From Numida meleagris (lineage: Eukaryota > Chordata > Aves > Galliformes > Numididae): a DNA stretch of 64,000 nt. Shown here in pieces: positions 24,965 through 34,777 of the stretch; the stretch's first letter is position 1, and each line of letters opens with the position of its first letter. A program made the translations under genes and the position numbers. The DNA is taken from assembly GCF_002078875.1 (NCBI RefSeq), contig NC_034410.1, positions 84,727,052 through 84,791,051 of the forward strand, in the 5' to 3' direction. The notes under the pieces are model-generated. The model was given only the letters and a program-made list of their open reading frames with translations. It searched no databases and had not been told where the DNA came from.

Positions 24965-25469
24965 TCAAGAACAAACTGTTCTATCACCTTTCCAGGGACA
25001 GAGGTGAGGCTGACTGGCCTGTAGTTTCCCAGATCCTCCTTCTTGCCCTTCTTGAAGCCCAGCGACATTGGCTATCCCCCAGTCTTCAAGCACCTCTCCC
25101 ATTCTCCAAGAACTCTCAAAGATGATAGACAGTGATTCAGCAATCACGTCTGTTAGCTCCCTCAGCACATGTAGATGCATCCCATCGGGGCCCATGGATT
25201 TATGCACACTGATGTTGCCTAGACGCTCTTGGACCATCTCCTCTCTCACCAAAGGGGAGCCTTCCATTCCCCAGACTCTCCCGCTTACCTCCAGGGTCCA
25301 GGATTCCCAAGGGGGAGTCTTTGCAGTGAAGGCAAGCAAGCAAGGTGTCATTACCAGAACACCCCCCCTCATTTAGTAGGGGACCCACATTTTCCCTAGT
25401 CTTCCTTTTACTGTTGACACACTTAAAAAAGTCTTTCTTATTATCCTTTATCTCTTTTGCCAGATTCAA
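24965..25469 (-). pseudogene. CR1 ORF2 reverse transcriptase N-terminal region and linker, broken
   Basis: Minus-strand frames include [20 protein letters not shown] and the GPLLNEGG block (25200-25469), then [20 protein letters not shown] and EDWGIANV (24965-25372). These are the CR1 linker and the first reverse transcriptase blocks. The two segments are in different frames. The usual 'VTPIFKKGKK...NYRPVSLTSVPGK' region is rearranged: the plus-strand text 'cttgaagcccagcgacattgg' shows a small deletion. Confidence 0.85.
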
Positions 25470-26150
25470 TTCCAGGTTGGCTTTATCCTAAAGGCTAGGG
25501 TAGCAATCCTACTTTTTGATTTGCTTCTTCCACTCAAAATCTCAAACTCCACCATCTTGTGATCTCTACACCTCAAGCTGCCCCCGACCTTCACTTCCCT
25601 AACAAGCCCATCCTTATTAGTAAGAACAAGGTCCAGCGGCACCGCACCCCTCATCAGTTCCTCCACCACCTGCGCCAGAAAGTTATCTTTAACACATTGC
25701 AGGAACTGTCTGGAGTGGGCATGTCTGGCCATGTTGCTTACCCAACAAATATCTGGATGATTGAAGTCCCTCATAAGGACCAGTGCCTGTGATCACGAGG
25801 CTACTTCCAGCTGCTTGTAGAAGGCCTCATCAACTTTCTCCTCCTGATCAGGGGGCCTGTAATACACACCCACAACAGTGTCACCCTTGCTAACCTTCCC
25901 CTTAATTCTCACCCACAAGCTCTCCACTGGTACATCTCCCTCCCCCAGGTGGAGTCAGATACATTCTGGCTGCTCTTTCACATGAAGAGCAACTCTACCA
26001 CCCCGTCTTGCCAGCCTGTCTTTCTGAAAAAGCACGTAGCCATCCATGACAGCTTTCCTGTCATGTGAGCTGTCCCACCGTGTCTCCGTGATTGCAATGA
26101 GATTGTGGCCTTGCGACTGCACGCAGATCTCTAACTCTTCCTGTTTATTT
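25466..26150 (-). pseudogene. CR1 ORF2 endonuclease domain, broken
   Basis: The open frame 25466-25774 (minus) encodes MRDFNHPDICW, LTNKDGLVREVKVGGSL and CRDHKMVEFEIL, the C-terminal half of the APE-like endonuclease; the D-N and D-H catalytic blocks (RDFNHPD, RDHKMVEF) are recognisable. Further upstream the sense text for the N-terminal half ('gcaatcacggagacacggtgg' on the minus strand, ITETRWDSSHDRKAVMDGY) lies at about 26040-26110 but in another frame. The ancestral enzyme nicks DNA to prime reverse transcription. This copy is inactive. Confidence 0.88.
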
Positions 26151-26755
26151 CACATGCTGTGTGCATTAGTATACAGACACTTTAGGGAAGCAGCAGGTGC
26201 AGGTATCCCTAAAGGGATGCAAGAAGATCTCAGGTGGGGAGTTCACAATGGTACCTCCTCCGAGCAGTCCTCAGTCCTCACAAGACCCTACAGAACAATC
26301 CAGAGGTTTTTTCCTGCAATCTCATATGACGACAACGTCCCCAAGCCCTTCTCTGTCCCACTGACCTCCACCCACTTCCCTCATCAAATCTAGTTAAAAT
26401 CTCTGAACTCTTTGGTCCACTCCAGTGAGCGTCATTTTATCCCCTTCCCCCTTCATACCTAGTTAAAAGCTCTCTCAGCTAGCCCTGCCAGCTCCTGGGC
26501 TAGGATCTGCTTTCCCTGTGGAGATAGGCGAGGCCCATGCACAGCCATCAGGCCAGGCACTGAGTAAACTGCCCCATGGTCAAAGAACCCGAAGTTCCTG
26601 CAGCAGCACCAGCCTTTCAGTCACTTATTCAAATCCTGAGTTTTCCTAGACCACTCTGTATCCCTCACTGGCCCAGAAGGGAGAGAGGAAAATACCACTT
26701 GTGCTCCTACTCCCTCAACCTACTGCTCTGAAGCCCTGAAATCTCTTTTGATAGC

Positions 26756-27049
26756 TCACAGGCTTCCCTGAGCGATTTCATCACTGCCTGCCTGAACTAT
26801 CAATAATGGGTAGTAATCAGAGGAGTGAACCAGACCCATGAGTTTTCTGATGATGTCCCTGACCTGTGCTCCAAGGAGGCAGCACACCTCCCTGTGTATC
26901 GGGTTAGGTCTGTATACGGGGCCCTCCATTCCCCTGAGGAGGGAATCGCCTTCCAAAATTACCCTTCTTTCTTTCCTGGCAGAGGCAGTCTCAAGGTGTG
27001 GGGACAGCAGCCTCACCCTAGGCCCCCTCCTAGGCAGATCCTCCCTCAC
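26756..27049 (-). pseudogene. CR1 ORF1 relic with GDSL-type esterase motif
   Basis: The minus-strand frame contains EGDSLLRGMEGPVYRPNPIH, REVCCLLGAQVRDII and SSDYYPLLIVQAGSDEIAQG. This is the ORF1 esterase-like (SGNH) domain of CR1: block I with the nucleophile serine in GDSL (codons about 26950-26939), and the later block, normally a GTND-type sequence, here read as GSDE. CR1 ORF1 proteins bind element RNA or membranes and have an esterase fold. The frame ends at a stop soon after, and the C-terminal D-x-x-H block is not in frame. It is a decayed fragment. Confidence 0.82.
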
Positions 27050-27297
27050 CTCCCCACTGACCTCTCCTTCAATTTCCAGTGCCCCAAACCTATTGCTTAG
27101 GGGGACCTGGGGAAGCGGGGTAGGCAGGTAGGGGATGCGTCCATGATGCCGAAGTGGAACTGTCTTCCTACCCTACTCTTCTGTCAGGTCTGTCCGACTG
27201 TGACAGGGCAGGGGGTCCACCATTTTTCTGGGGATATCTCCCTGGCACCCTTCCCTCCAGCACGCCAGCAAGTCACTCCACCAGTCAATCTCCCGCA

Positions 27298-27327
27298 AGA
27301 TGCATACAGTAGAAGATGCATACAGTA
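27298..27327. repeat. 16-bp tandem duplication at the CR1 5' boundary
   Basis: AGATGCATACAGTAGA is immediately followed by AGATGCATACAGTA. The duplication sits at the presumed 5' edge of the minus-strand CR1. Confidence 0.85.
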
Positions 27328-30300
27328 CTATGACTACATGTAACTTGTAACAATTACTTGTCTAAATACCTCATAATCTTCATGAAGTCACTTAAATTGT
27401 GACCAAAAATGACTAAAAGGTTTTTAATTTTGTTTATCCCTTACATTTCTATTTCAATCTGAATTTCCAACCTCATTTAAATATATATTAGTAGCCCTCA
27501 ATCCTCTAATTGTGACAAAACATTAAAGTTTTGAAACAAAGCTTTCTTTCCCCCCAATTTTTTTTTTTAGCCTGTTTTACATAAAACTTGTTCTAGTATC
27601 TTAATGGACTTTCAGCACTGCTCTTATGAAGAGCCATCTTTTGAAATCTGGATCAATTTGCAATTGTTTTCTGTGTTTTGGAAAGATATTAGTGACTAAG
27701 AACAGTGAAAGACTGCCAGGAGTCCCAGTACAACCTGCATGGCAGTCCTGAAAGTCTTTGAGGATCATGACATGAAACAGTTTGCCAAATAGTGCAGGAG
27801 CTGAAGACTGGGAATTTTGTCTATAGATGCCCATCAGACTGCTACTCAGGCTTCTGAGGAGTCAAATGGATGAGCAGGCATGAGACTTGACTGAATCGGG
27901 CTGTAACGTCATCCAATTCAAACCGTCTTTGTGATATGCTTGCACTGTAGCCAGTCTCAGTCAAAGGGAAACACATCTTTTGAAGAGCTTTTGAAAAGCT
28001 CATTTACTTATCACCATCATTACTATCAGTGCAAAAGAACTTTGTGTCACAGGCCCATTCTGCTGGGCTCTTGGCAGATCTGCTAGGGCACAGGCTGCCT
28101 CTTTCATAATAACTGTGCTGGTGTTCATATACAGTATCACAGATAACTGGGTCTCTAATCTGTCTGTTAACTGTTCAGATTCACATGACTTCACTTTATA
28201 TAGAAATTCTATGACAAAATAGTCTGCTGTCTCATCTTAGACTTTCTTTATTCCCAAGCGCTATGTAGGGAAGGCTTCTTTTTCTCATTGCTGCTCTACT
28301 GCAAGTGATCATATAATATGTGAGAGGAGGTCTGCCCATAGTCTCCTCTTACGCTTATTCCCTTTCCCTGAAAAGGACTTTCATGGCTGTAAACTCAGAA
28401 TTTTCAGTGGCATTTCTCTGGCACTATCTACTTTGAGAGCTAGGGAAAAAAAAACATTAATGCAAGGTCTACTTATTCTAGTGAGAATAGAGAATAAATG
28501 AAACAGTATGGGCAAAACAGAAAATGCTAGTTAGAAAATGAAGATACATTTGAGAAAAAATGTTTTCATGATGCACTTACTAATTCAGCTAAGTTAAACA
28601 TTACTTGAAATTGAATTATAGAAGCATTCTTTTCAGTAAAAACTACCTTGTTTTTAACTCAACAGTCTCACAACAAAAAATCTAAAACTATCTTTTAAAA
28701 GAAATTGTGATGATTTCACAGTATTTGAGAAGAGAGCTGCAGGGGAAGTTAGTGGGTTGTCAAAATTTTATGACTCTGCTCTGTCTTTCTTTAACAAAGA
28801 CCTATTTTGAGCTCTGTACTTCAGTTTATTTTATAGTAAAACATTTGTGATCCCAGGCACACTACATTTTTGTGATCCTCTTAACTACATTTTTCCTATT
28901 TGCATTTATATATATCTTGCTTGTGTACAAATCCAGAAAAAAAATAACCTCAGTTGGCAGTGTGTACTTGTTCAAGGGATTCCCATTTTAAATATCTTCC
29001 CTCTGGGCCATATGGTTTAAAGATATCTCTGACTGTCCTGAAAGCTCATTTTCTTTAATCCTGGATTAGCCTTGTTGCCCTTCTTTACCTTTTCAAGTAC
29101 TGCAAAGTCTTCTCACCACCATCCCCCAATGCAGTAAGGAGAAAAGAACATAGTACTCAAGATGATCTAAGTTTTGACCAAAGCAATTCATAATCTCAGC
29201 ATATCCTCCCTGGATTTCTAAACTTGCTTAACATTTCATTGGCTTTCTGAATGCTTTTTCTACATCTTAACAGTGTTAGGAAGAAGACGACAGTCATGTC
29301 AAGGTCTTCATGGTGTCTCTGGCCATCTTATCTTGTTTTGAATATTCTTGCATAAAAATCTGCCCTTATGTCCAGTGGGCACTTACAAAAATAGTTACAC
29401 ATAATTTATTAAAGCAGACAATTAATAAATTGTAATTATCAGTCTACTGACTTGTAGATACTGTAGATGTAATACTCAGAAGTCATTTGTGCATTTACAA
29501 AGACGATACTGAAACAAGGTCTCTGACAGTAGAATAAGTGTTGCTTGTTTGGGATCAGGAAAAAATATGTAATTATGTGGCACAGGGGCTTCAAATGTCG
29601 AAGCTGCATTGTATGCATATAATAAACTGCATATAATGCCTTGTGAATACTAGATGTATTAAATGGATTTTCTAAGTTTTTATACTTCCTTTTCTAATCT
29701 AGAATAGTTACAAGAGGACTAAAGATTGCTTTCATAAATCATATTTCTTAAACTGTCCTGAAACATAGCATTAAAGACATCATTCATCTTCTTTCTGCAA
29801 GGGCAGAATTCTTGAATGATGTACAAATATTAAGAAAGAAGATCCTCAAATCATAAAAAAAATCACTGAAAAAACAGAAATCACACCTTTTCAGAATGAT
29901 CAAAATAACTTCAAGTAAGTCTTCAGTTGTGGTGGCTTATCAGTACTTACTTGATGGAAGATTGTAAACACTTACCAGAATTATGTGTATTGGTGGGTTC
30001 TTAGCAGTGGGGACACATTCTTAGAAATAACTATTATGCTTTTAAAACTCCTTAAAACACAGAGCAAAAGTAATAGCATATAAAACAGACAGACCAGTCA
30101 GGAAGAACAGCTCCATATGAAACACAGAGAACGTGCCTTCATGTCTGCTGTTATCTGTGTATATGAAGTTACATTTAGTGCTTATAAATATTTTAAGGGC
30201 GTGACATATTTACCTTGATTTTGATAAAGAACACTTTATAGGGCAAATTAACTCAGTGCTAACATTCTCCACTGTGTACTGAAGTTTGCTGGAAAAGATT

Positions 30301-30959
30301 TCATGTTGCAAAAGAGGAAAGAAGGACTCCAAGGTGGAGATAAGAGCAGGAGAGAGATGCGAAAAAGAAGCTCGGTGAGATTTTGTTCTCTTGCCACCAA
30401 GCCAGCAGCCGGCATAGATGCGACAGTGATACAAGTTTAGAACAGCTGCCAACTAATGTTTGATCAGGGATAAAATATGCCGAGGTGACAACATCTTGCT
30501 CCCCTGCATTTCAGGGATGATCATTAAAAATGCAGCAAGGCTCGTACAGGCCCAGAAGGTCCTGTGTTCTCTCAAGATACAAGGGAGAGAGACAAGTTCA
30601 CAAGATGTCAAGAACAATATCCATTTGTGTTTACTATGCAAACCCGCTGAGTAACCTTTCTATGCATGTTTGTACTAAGGACCATTGAGAATTTAGGGGG
30701 AAAAAAGGGTATCTTAGAGTGTGAAGGGATAGGCAGCCAGGGAGGAGAAATAGGTAGAGAGGTATATATTTGGGAAGTAGAAAGATGTCAGTGTATGTTT
30801 TATAAAAAAGAAAAAAGAAAAAAAAAAAAGGAAGATTAAAAGATGTGTGTATTTATACACAAACACAGCTAGAAATGCTGTAAATACAGCTACAAGTTTG
30901 TGTTTGCCCCTCCTTCCCTCCTCCTCTTTTAATAATATATTGATGTAAGCAGCTTGCGC

Positions 30960-31330
30960 ATGCCAAACAAATTCTCTGCACAAAAAGTCAGCTGTCGGAA
31001 GGAGGCTCATCAATCTGGCAAAGTGCACTCAGGTAGAACGCCTCTTGGGGCGCCTGCTCCAGCAGCTCCACTGCTTGGGGGAGAGGGATTGCTCCAGCTG
31101 ATGGTCTCATAAATGTTCATTAAAGGGTCTTTCCACTGGTTTGCAGAAAAAGCAGCTGTTTGCAGGAACAGTGGTAATTTATTTCTCAATGATATTACGG
31201 AAGGCTATTGTGTATAATTGAACTGTAGGAAGTTTTGCTGTTAAAGTGGCACGCTGGCTAGTGGCTAGGCAAATTTACTCAATCAGCAGTCTTTACAGCA
31301 TCCACAACAAATCCAGAGATGTTCAGTTTA
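30960..31330. promoter_or_regulatory. Possible conserved non-coding element
   Basis: This is a repeat-free, GC-richer island in AT-rich DNA with CpGs (CTGTCGG, GAACGCC, GGGGCGCC, TTACGG, GCACGC) and several E-box-type cores (CAGCTG at about 30990 and 31096, CAGCTGTT at about 31152). No open frame or splice pair explains it. The assignment is from texture only. Confidence 0.22.
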
Positions 31331-31616
31331 GGATTCTTTTCTGACATTCTCAGGGAGGCATGCTATGAACGGCTTCCCACATTTCTCACATTGTCTCATC
31401 ATTTCTCCTTCTCTAAAGCATAGTGAAAAGTGTAGGAAGGAAATGTATTTTTCCCTAATTGTTAGAAAAATACTTTAGCATTTGAGATCTGTTATTTCAT
31501 TTTAAAATTGTAGAGGGTAAACCAGTGATTTATTGTAAGAAGGACCATTTGTATGTGGTGGCTGAACAACTTGTCAGACTAAGAACATTTTAAAATAGTG
31601 TGATGAGAACCTAATC

Positions 31617-31644
31617 AATTTTTTAATTAATTGATTAAAAAATT
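31617..31644. repeat. AT-rich palindrome
   Basis: Perfect 11-bp arms AATTTTTTAAT and ATTAAAAAATT surround the 6-bp centre TAATTG. No T-run or gene suggests a terminator; it is a structural curiosity about 100 bp from a CR1 copy. Confidence 0.85.
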
Positions 31645-31740
31645 TCATAGATTAAAAATTGAGTGGTTAGTTTAGGAAACCGGGTAAGGTAAAAAATGCC
31701 AGTTTTCATGAATAATTTGCCATCTGCATATCAAGGAAAG

Positions 31741-32316
31741 AATCACAGAATCACAGAATCATGGGGGTTGAAAGGGACATCTGGAGATTACCTAGATTAC
31801 TAGAAAGTACATCTGGAGAGTACCTCCCTGCTAAAGCATGTTCCCTAGAGCAGGTTACACATGAAAGCTTCCAGCTGGGTTTTGAATATCTCCAGAGAAG
31901 GAGACTCCACAACCTCTCTGGGCAGCCTGTTCCTGTGCTCTGTCACCTTCAAATTAAATGATTTGTTTCTCATCTTTGTATGGAACTTCCAGTGTTCCAG
32001 TTTTTGTGCCCATTGCCCCTTGTCCTGTTGCTGGGCACTGCTGAAAAGAGCCTGGCCCCATGCAACCAGTCCTTCTTGTTTGTAAGAATGTGATCCAGCA
32101 GTACACCTGTGTCAGAAAGTTATCTTCCACACATCGCAGGAATCTCCTGGACTGTGTGTGCCTGGCAGTGTTGCTTTTCCAGCAAATTATAGGATGATTG
32201 AAGTCCCTCATGAGAACTGTTACCTGTGATTGTGAGGCTATTCTTAACTGTCTGTAGAAGTACTCATCTACTTCTTCCTGCTGATCAGGTGGCTTGTAAT
32301 AAACTCTTACAATGGT
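31741..32316 (-). mobile_element. CR1 LINE with large internal deletion
   Basis: The minus-strand copy begins with the inverse CR1 tail (AATCACAGAATCACAGAATC) and runs through the 3' UTR and ORF2 C-terminal text up to about 32066 ('gaaaagagcctggccccat'). It then jumps directly to endonuclease-domain sequence ('gtaagaatgtgatccagcag', 'gatgattgaagtccctcatg', 'ctgatcaggtggcttgtaat'). The reverse transcriptase and linker are missing, so roughly 2 kb was lost. A short local duplication of ACATCTGGAGA near 31778 and 31809 lies in the 3' UTR. Confidence 0.92.
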
Positions 32317-33279
32317 TTATGTGAAAATTTAAACATTCACCTCATCTTTATGTGACTGCAAAAATAATTGTTCTACTCTTACTTTTCTGTCTCTCACTTG
32401 ACTATACATTAGAGGTCAATACTGTTTTCATTTGGTTTGATTTTTTGCTTCTTTACCTCCTACATGTTACTCTTTCTTTGTATGATGGTGAAGCTCTGCT
32501 TTCCTACCATTCACTACCCCCTCTCTATTTCTACTCTGTCTTTGGCATACATGAGTAGTTGTCCAAATTAGACAAAAATAAATGGATATATGAAAAGAAT
32601 AATTGTAGTGCTGGTGTTTTTGAGGAGCTAGATGGGAGATATAACAAATAAACATTACATTTCTGCAGGTGAGACTGAGAACACTGAAAATCACTAATGC
32701 ATTAGTAATGTCTAATGAATGAGAAATAGTAGCAAATTAGGTAAAAATTAAAGTTATGTTATAAAGCTGCCAATTCCTGTATGTTTTGACAAGTGTTTTC
32801 TGTAAGTCCCACCTCTTAGACCATGTAGATAATGTCAGAACATCAGCATCGGTTCATGAAAATGAAAAAAAGTAAAGCAAATGTTATCATAAAGGAAAAT
32901 AATTCCACTACAACATGTCATCTGAAGACACCACATTTTCAAACAGAATCACAAGTACTTAAACCTCATATATTATCTACCCTCGGAATACAGGATACCT
33001 TGAGTCCTAGTTTCTATAATTTGTTTGGGCTGAGACAACATCATCCACCCTCAGTTATTTTAGGATCCCTGTTCACTATTGCTGCAATTTCTTCCTCTCC
33101 ATATTGTTCATATTTTTAGCAGTCATTATTTTTTTATTATTTTTTTTAGTACTACGTTGAACTCATCTTTCAACACTTCTACCATTTCAGTATTGTTGAG
33201 AAAGCCATGTAACAGGTGATTGTCATCTTATCTGTTACCGTAAGTATTTGGATGTGTATACTTCAAGATGAGAAGCTCT

Positions 33280-33525
33280 TTAACACTTAGTTTTTAATTC
33301 TCTTATTGATAGGTGCAACCTGTAGTTGGTGCCAGTGGTTATGGCATTCCCCATGTAGACAAGGGAAGGGATGTACATAGCACAGGTTTGATCTGCAGGT
33401 CCATAACATATCCACAGTTGGGCTCCTGGCCTCCAGGCGCTTTCATTGTAGAAATCAGTTTGGCATTCAGGATAGGTGCAGTCCAGACATGGGCTACAGT
33501 TAGCAGATGAAAATAATTCCAACAA
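33280..33525 (-). other. Unexplained Cys-rich open frame, possible exon or old element fragment
   Basis: An 81-codon minus-strand frame includes SANCSPCLDCTYPECQ, then WRPGAQLWICYGPADQTC and IPSLVYMGNAITTGTNYR. The 5' edge follows a pyrimidine-rich stretch ending CTAACTGTAG, a plausible acceptor at about 33492-33494. A possible donor (ACAG then GTTGCA) near 33315 is weak. The patch is richer in GC than its flanks and is open in two frames, which can reflect composition alone. The sequence resembles neither CR1 nor the LTR above. It could be a lost gene's exon, an unrecognised retroelement piece, or chance. Confidence 0.2.
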
Positions 33526-34084
33526 GGTGGGCAGGAGCAGAGACAGGTCCCAACCATTTTCCAGATTCTTTCCAATACCTCAGAAGCAGCTGGAGTGCTC
33601 ACAGATCAGAGTGAAATCAGAGGACTCGTTATCTTTCAGTATTATTTCAGTTATTTGTCACTATTTTATTTTTACCCTAATTTTTCAAACGGGCTGTGAT
33701 TTTTAATTAACCTGTGCTAGAGCCGCAAATTCCTGACAAACCTGGAGAACTTGGAGGTTTTTAAATGGGAACTTCATCATATGGGGTTTTCAGTGCAAAC
33801 TTGTCTCTACTAATTAGTATTGCTTATAAATTAATTATAAGCCTGCTTTACAAACCAGTAGGAGAAAAGCTGTATACTATGCTGAATATGATTAAGATAG
33901 AAGAGCAAAGATTTTAAGAATAAACACAAACAATTTTTATTGACTGGACTATCTTTTAGCCTTTTTGTTGAAAAAAAATCTTTTCTTTTTTAAGACCTCC
34001 GCTTTTTTAAAAAAAAAAGTATAATATTCTTCTGGAAATTGAGCTATAAGTATCTGAAAAAAACATTAGAATGAAAGCCTAAAA

Positions 34085-34165
34085 TAATTTTAAAAAAAGA
34101 AAATAGAAAAACTAAAAAAAAAAAAGGAAAAAGCAAAAGAAGAAAAAAAAGATAAAAAGGAGAAA
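34085..34165. repeat. Purine-rich (A/G) low-complexity tract
   Basis: The tract is almost uninterrupted A with scattered G, as in AAAAGAAGAAAAAAAAG. It is a low-complexity sequence with no gene nearby. Confidence 0.85.
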
Positions 34166-34745
34166 ATGTATTGTAATATGCAAATACATAGACCCTTTAC
34201 ATTCAACCTAGAGAAGAAATGGATTAAATCGGAAAGAGTCAATATATAGCCTCAGGAAGAAGTGTATCTCCCCCTGGAAACCATTTTTGTTTTACTTTAG
34301 TGGGATGGAAGTAGTGCTAATAATATAAGATTTGACAACTTTTCATCTCCATCTCAGTGCCTTTTCTTTGGCAATATGCCACAGAGCTGGAATTACAATA
34401 CACAACTTTTTACAACAGTTTCTCAATTCATCTTCATTTACCTGCTTGAAAAGTAGAGTGCTTAATACACAGCAGAAATGCTTCCTTCTGTCCTCAGATT
34501 ATAATAACTTGTGCTTGGAGGTCCTATCTCAATTGCAAATGAAACTGCAGGGTAAGTGTGAACAAAAGGCAAGAAGACTAGTATAGCCAAGAAAAAAAAA
34601 AAGCAACACAACTTCAAGAGCAATCTTAATGGTGTGTTGAGATTATCTCTCATGAAAGCAATATTGTGGGACCAGAAAAGCGGACATAAAAATAGCTTGT
34701 AAGATGAATGGGCCATTATGTCATCATCATTTTTGATTTTGTGCT

Positions 34746-34777
34746 TTTGTTGTTGTTTTTTTGTTGTTGTTGTTGTT
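34746..34777. repeat. (TTG)n microsatellite
   Basis: TTGTTGTTG units are interrupted by a T-run (TTTTTTT) in the middle. It is a simple repeat. Confidence 0.85.

Larger units (their letters stand above)
24943..27297 (-). mobile_element. CR1 LINE, 5' portion of a near full-length copy (interrupted)
   Basis: This continues the minus-strand CR1 that begins at 23083. In order from the low-coordinate side it holds the N-terminal reverse transcriptase region ('caagaacaaactgttctatc', 'cagggacagaggtgaggctg'), the ORF2 linker, the APE-like endonuclease (about 25466-26150) and the ORF1 relic (about 26200-27250). Without the nested insertion the copy spans about 3.6 kb, which is close to a full-length CR1 of roughly 4.5 kb and unusual, since most CR1 copies are severely 5'-truncated. 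Stops and frameshifts break all domains. The exact 5' edge near 27297 is uncertain. Confidence 0.92.
27328..31740. other. Anonymous AT-rich DNA, about 4.4 kb
   Basis: No gene was recognised. An A-rich tract lies at about 30806-30830, an AT palindrome at 31617-31644, and a GC-richer, repeat-free segment at 30.96-31.33 kb is listed as a possible conserved element. Confidence 0.5.
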
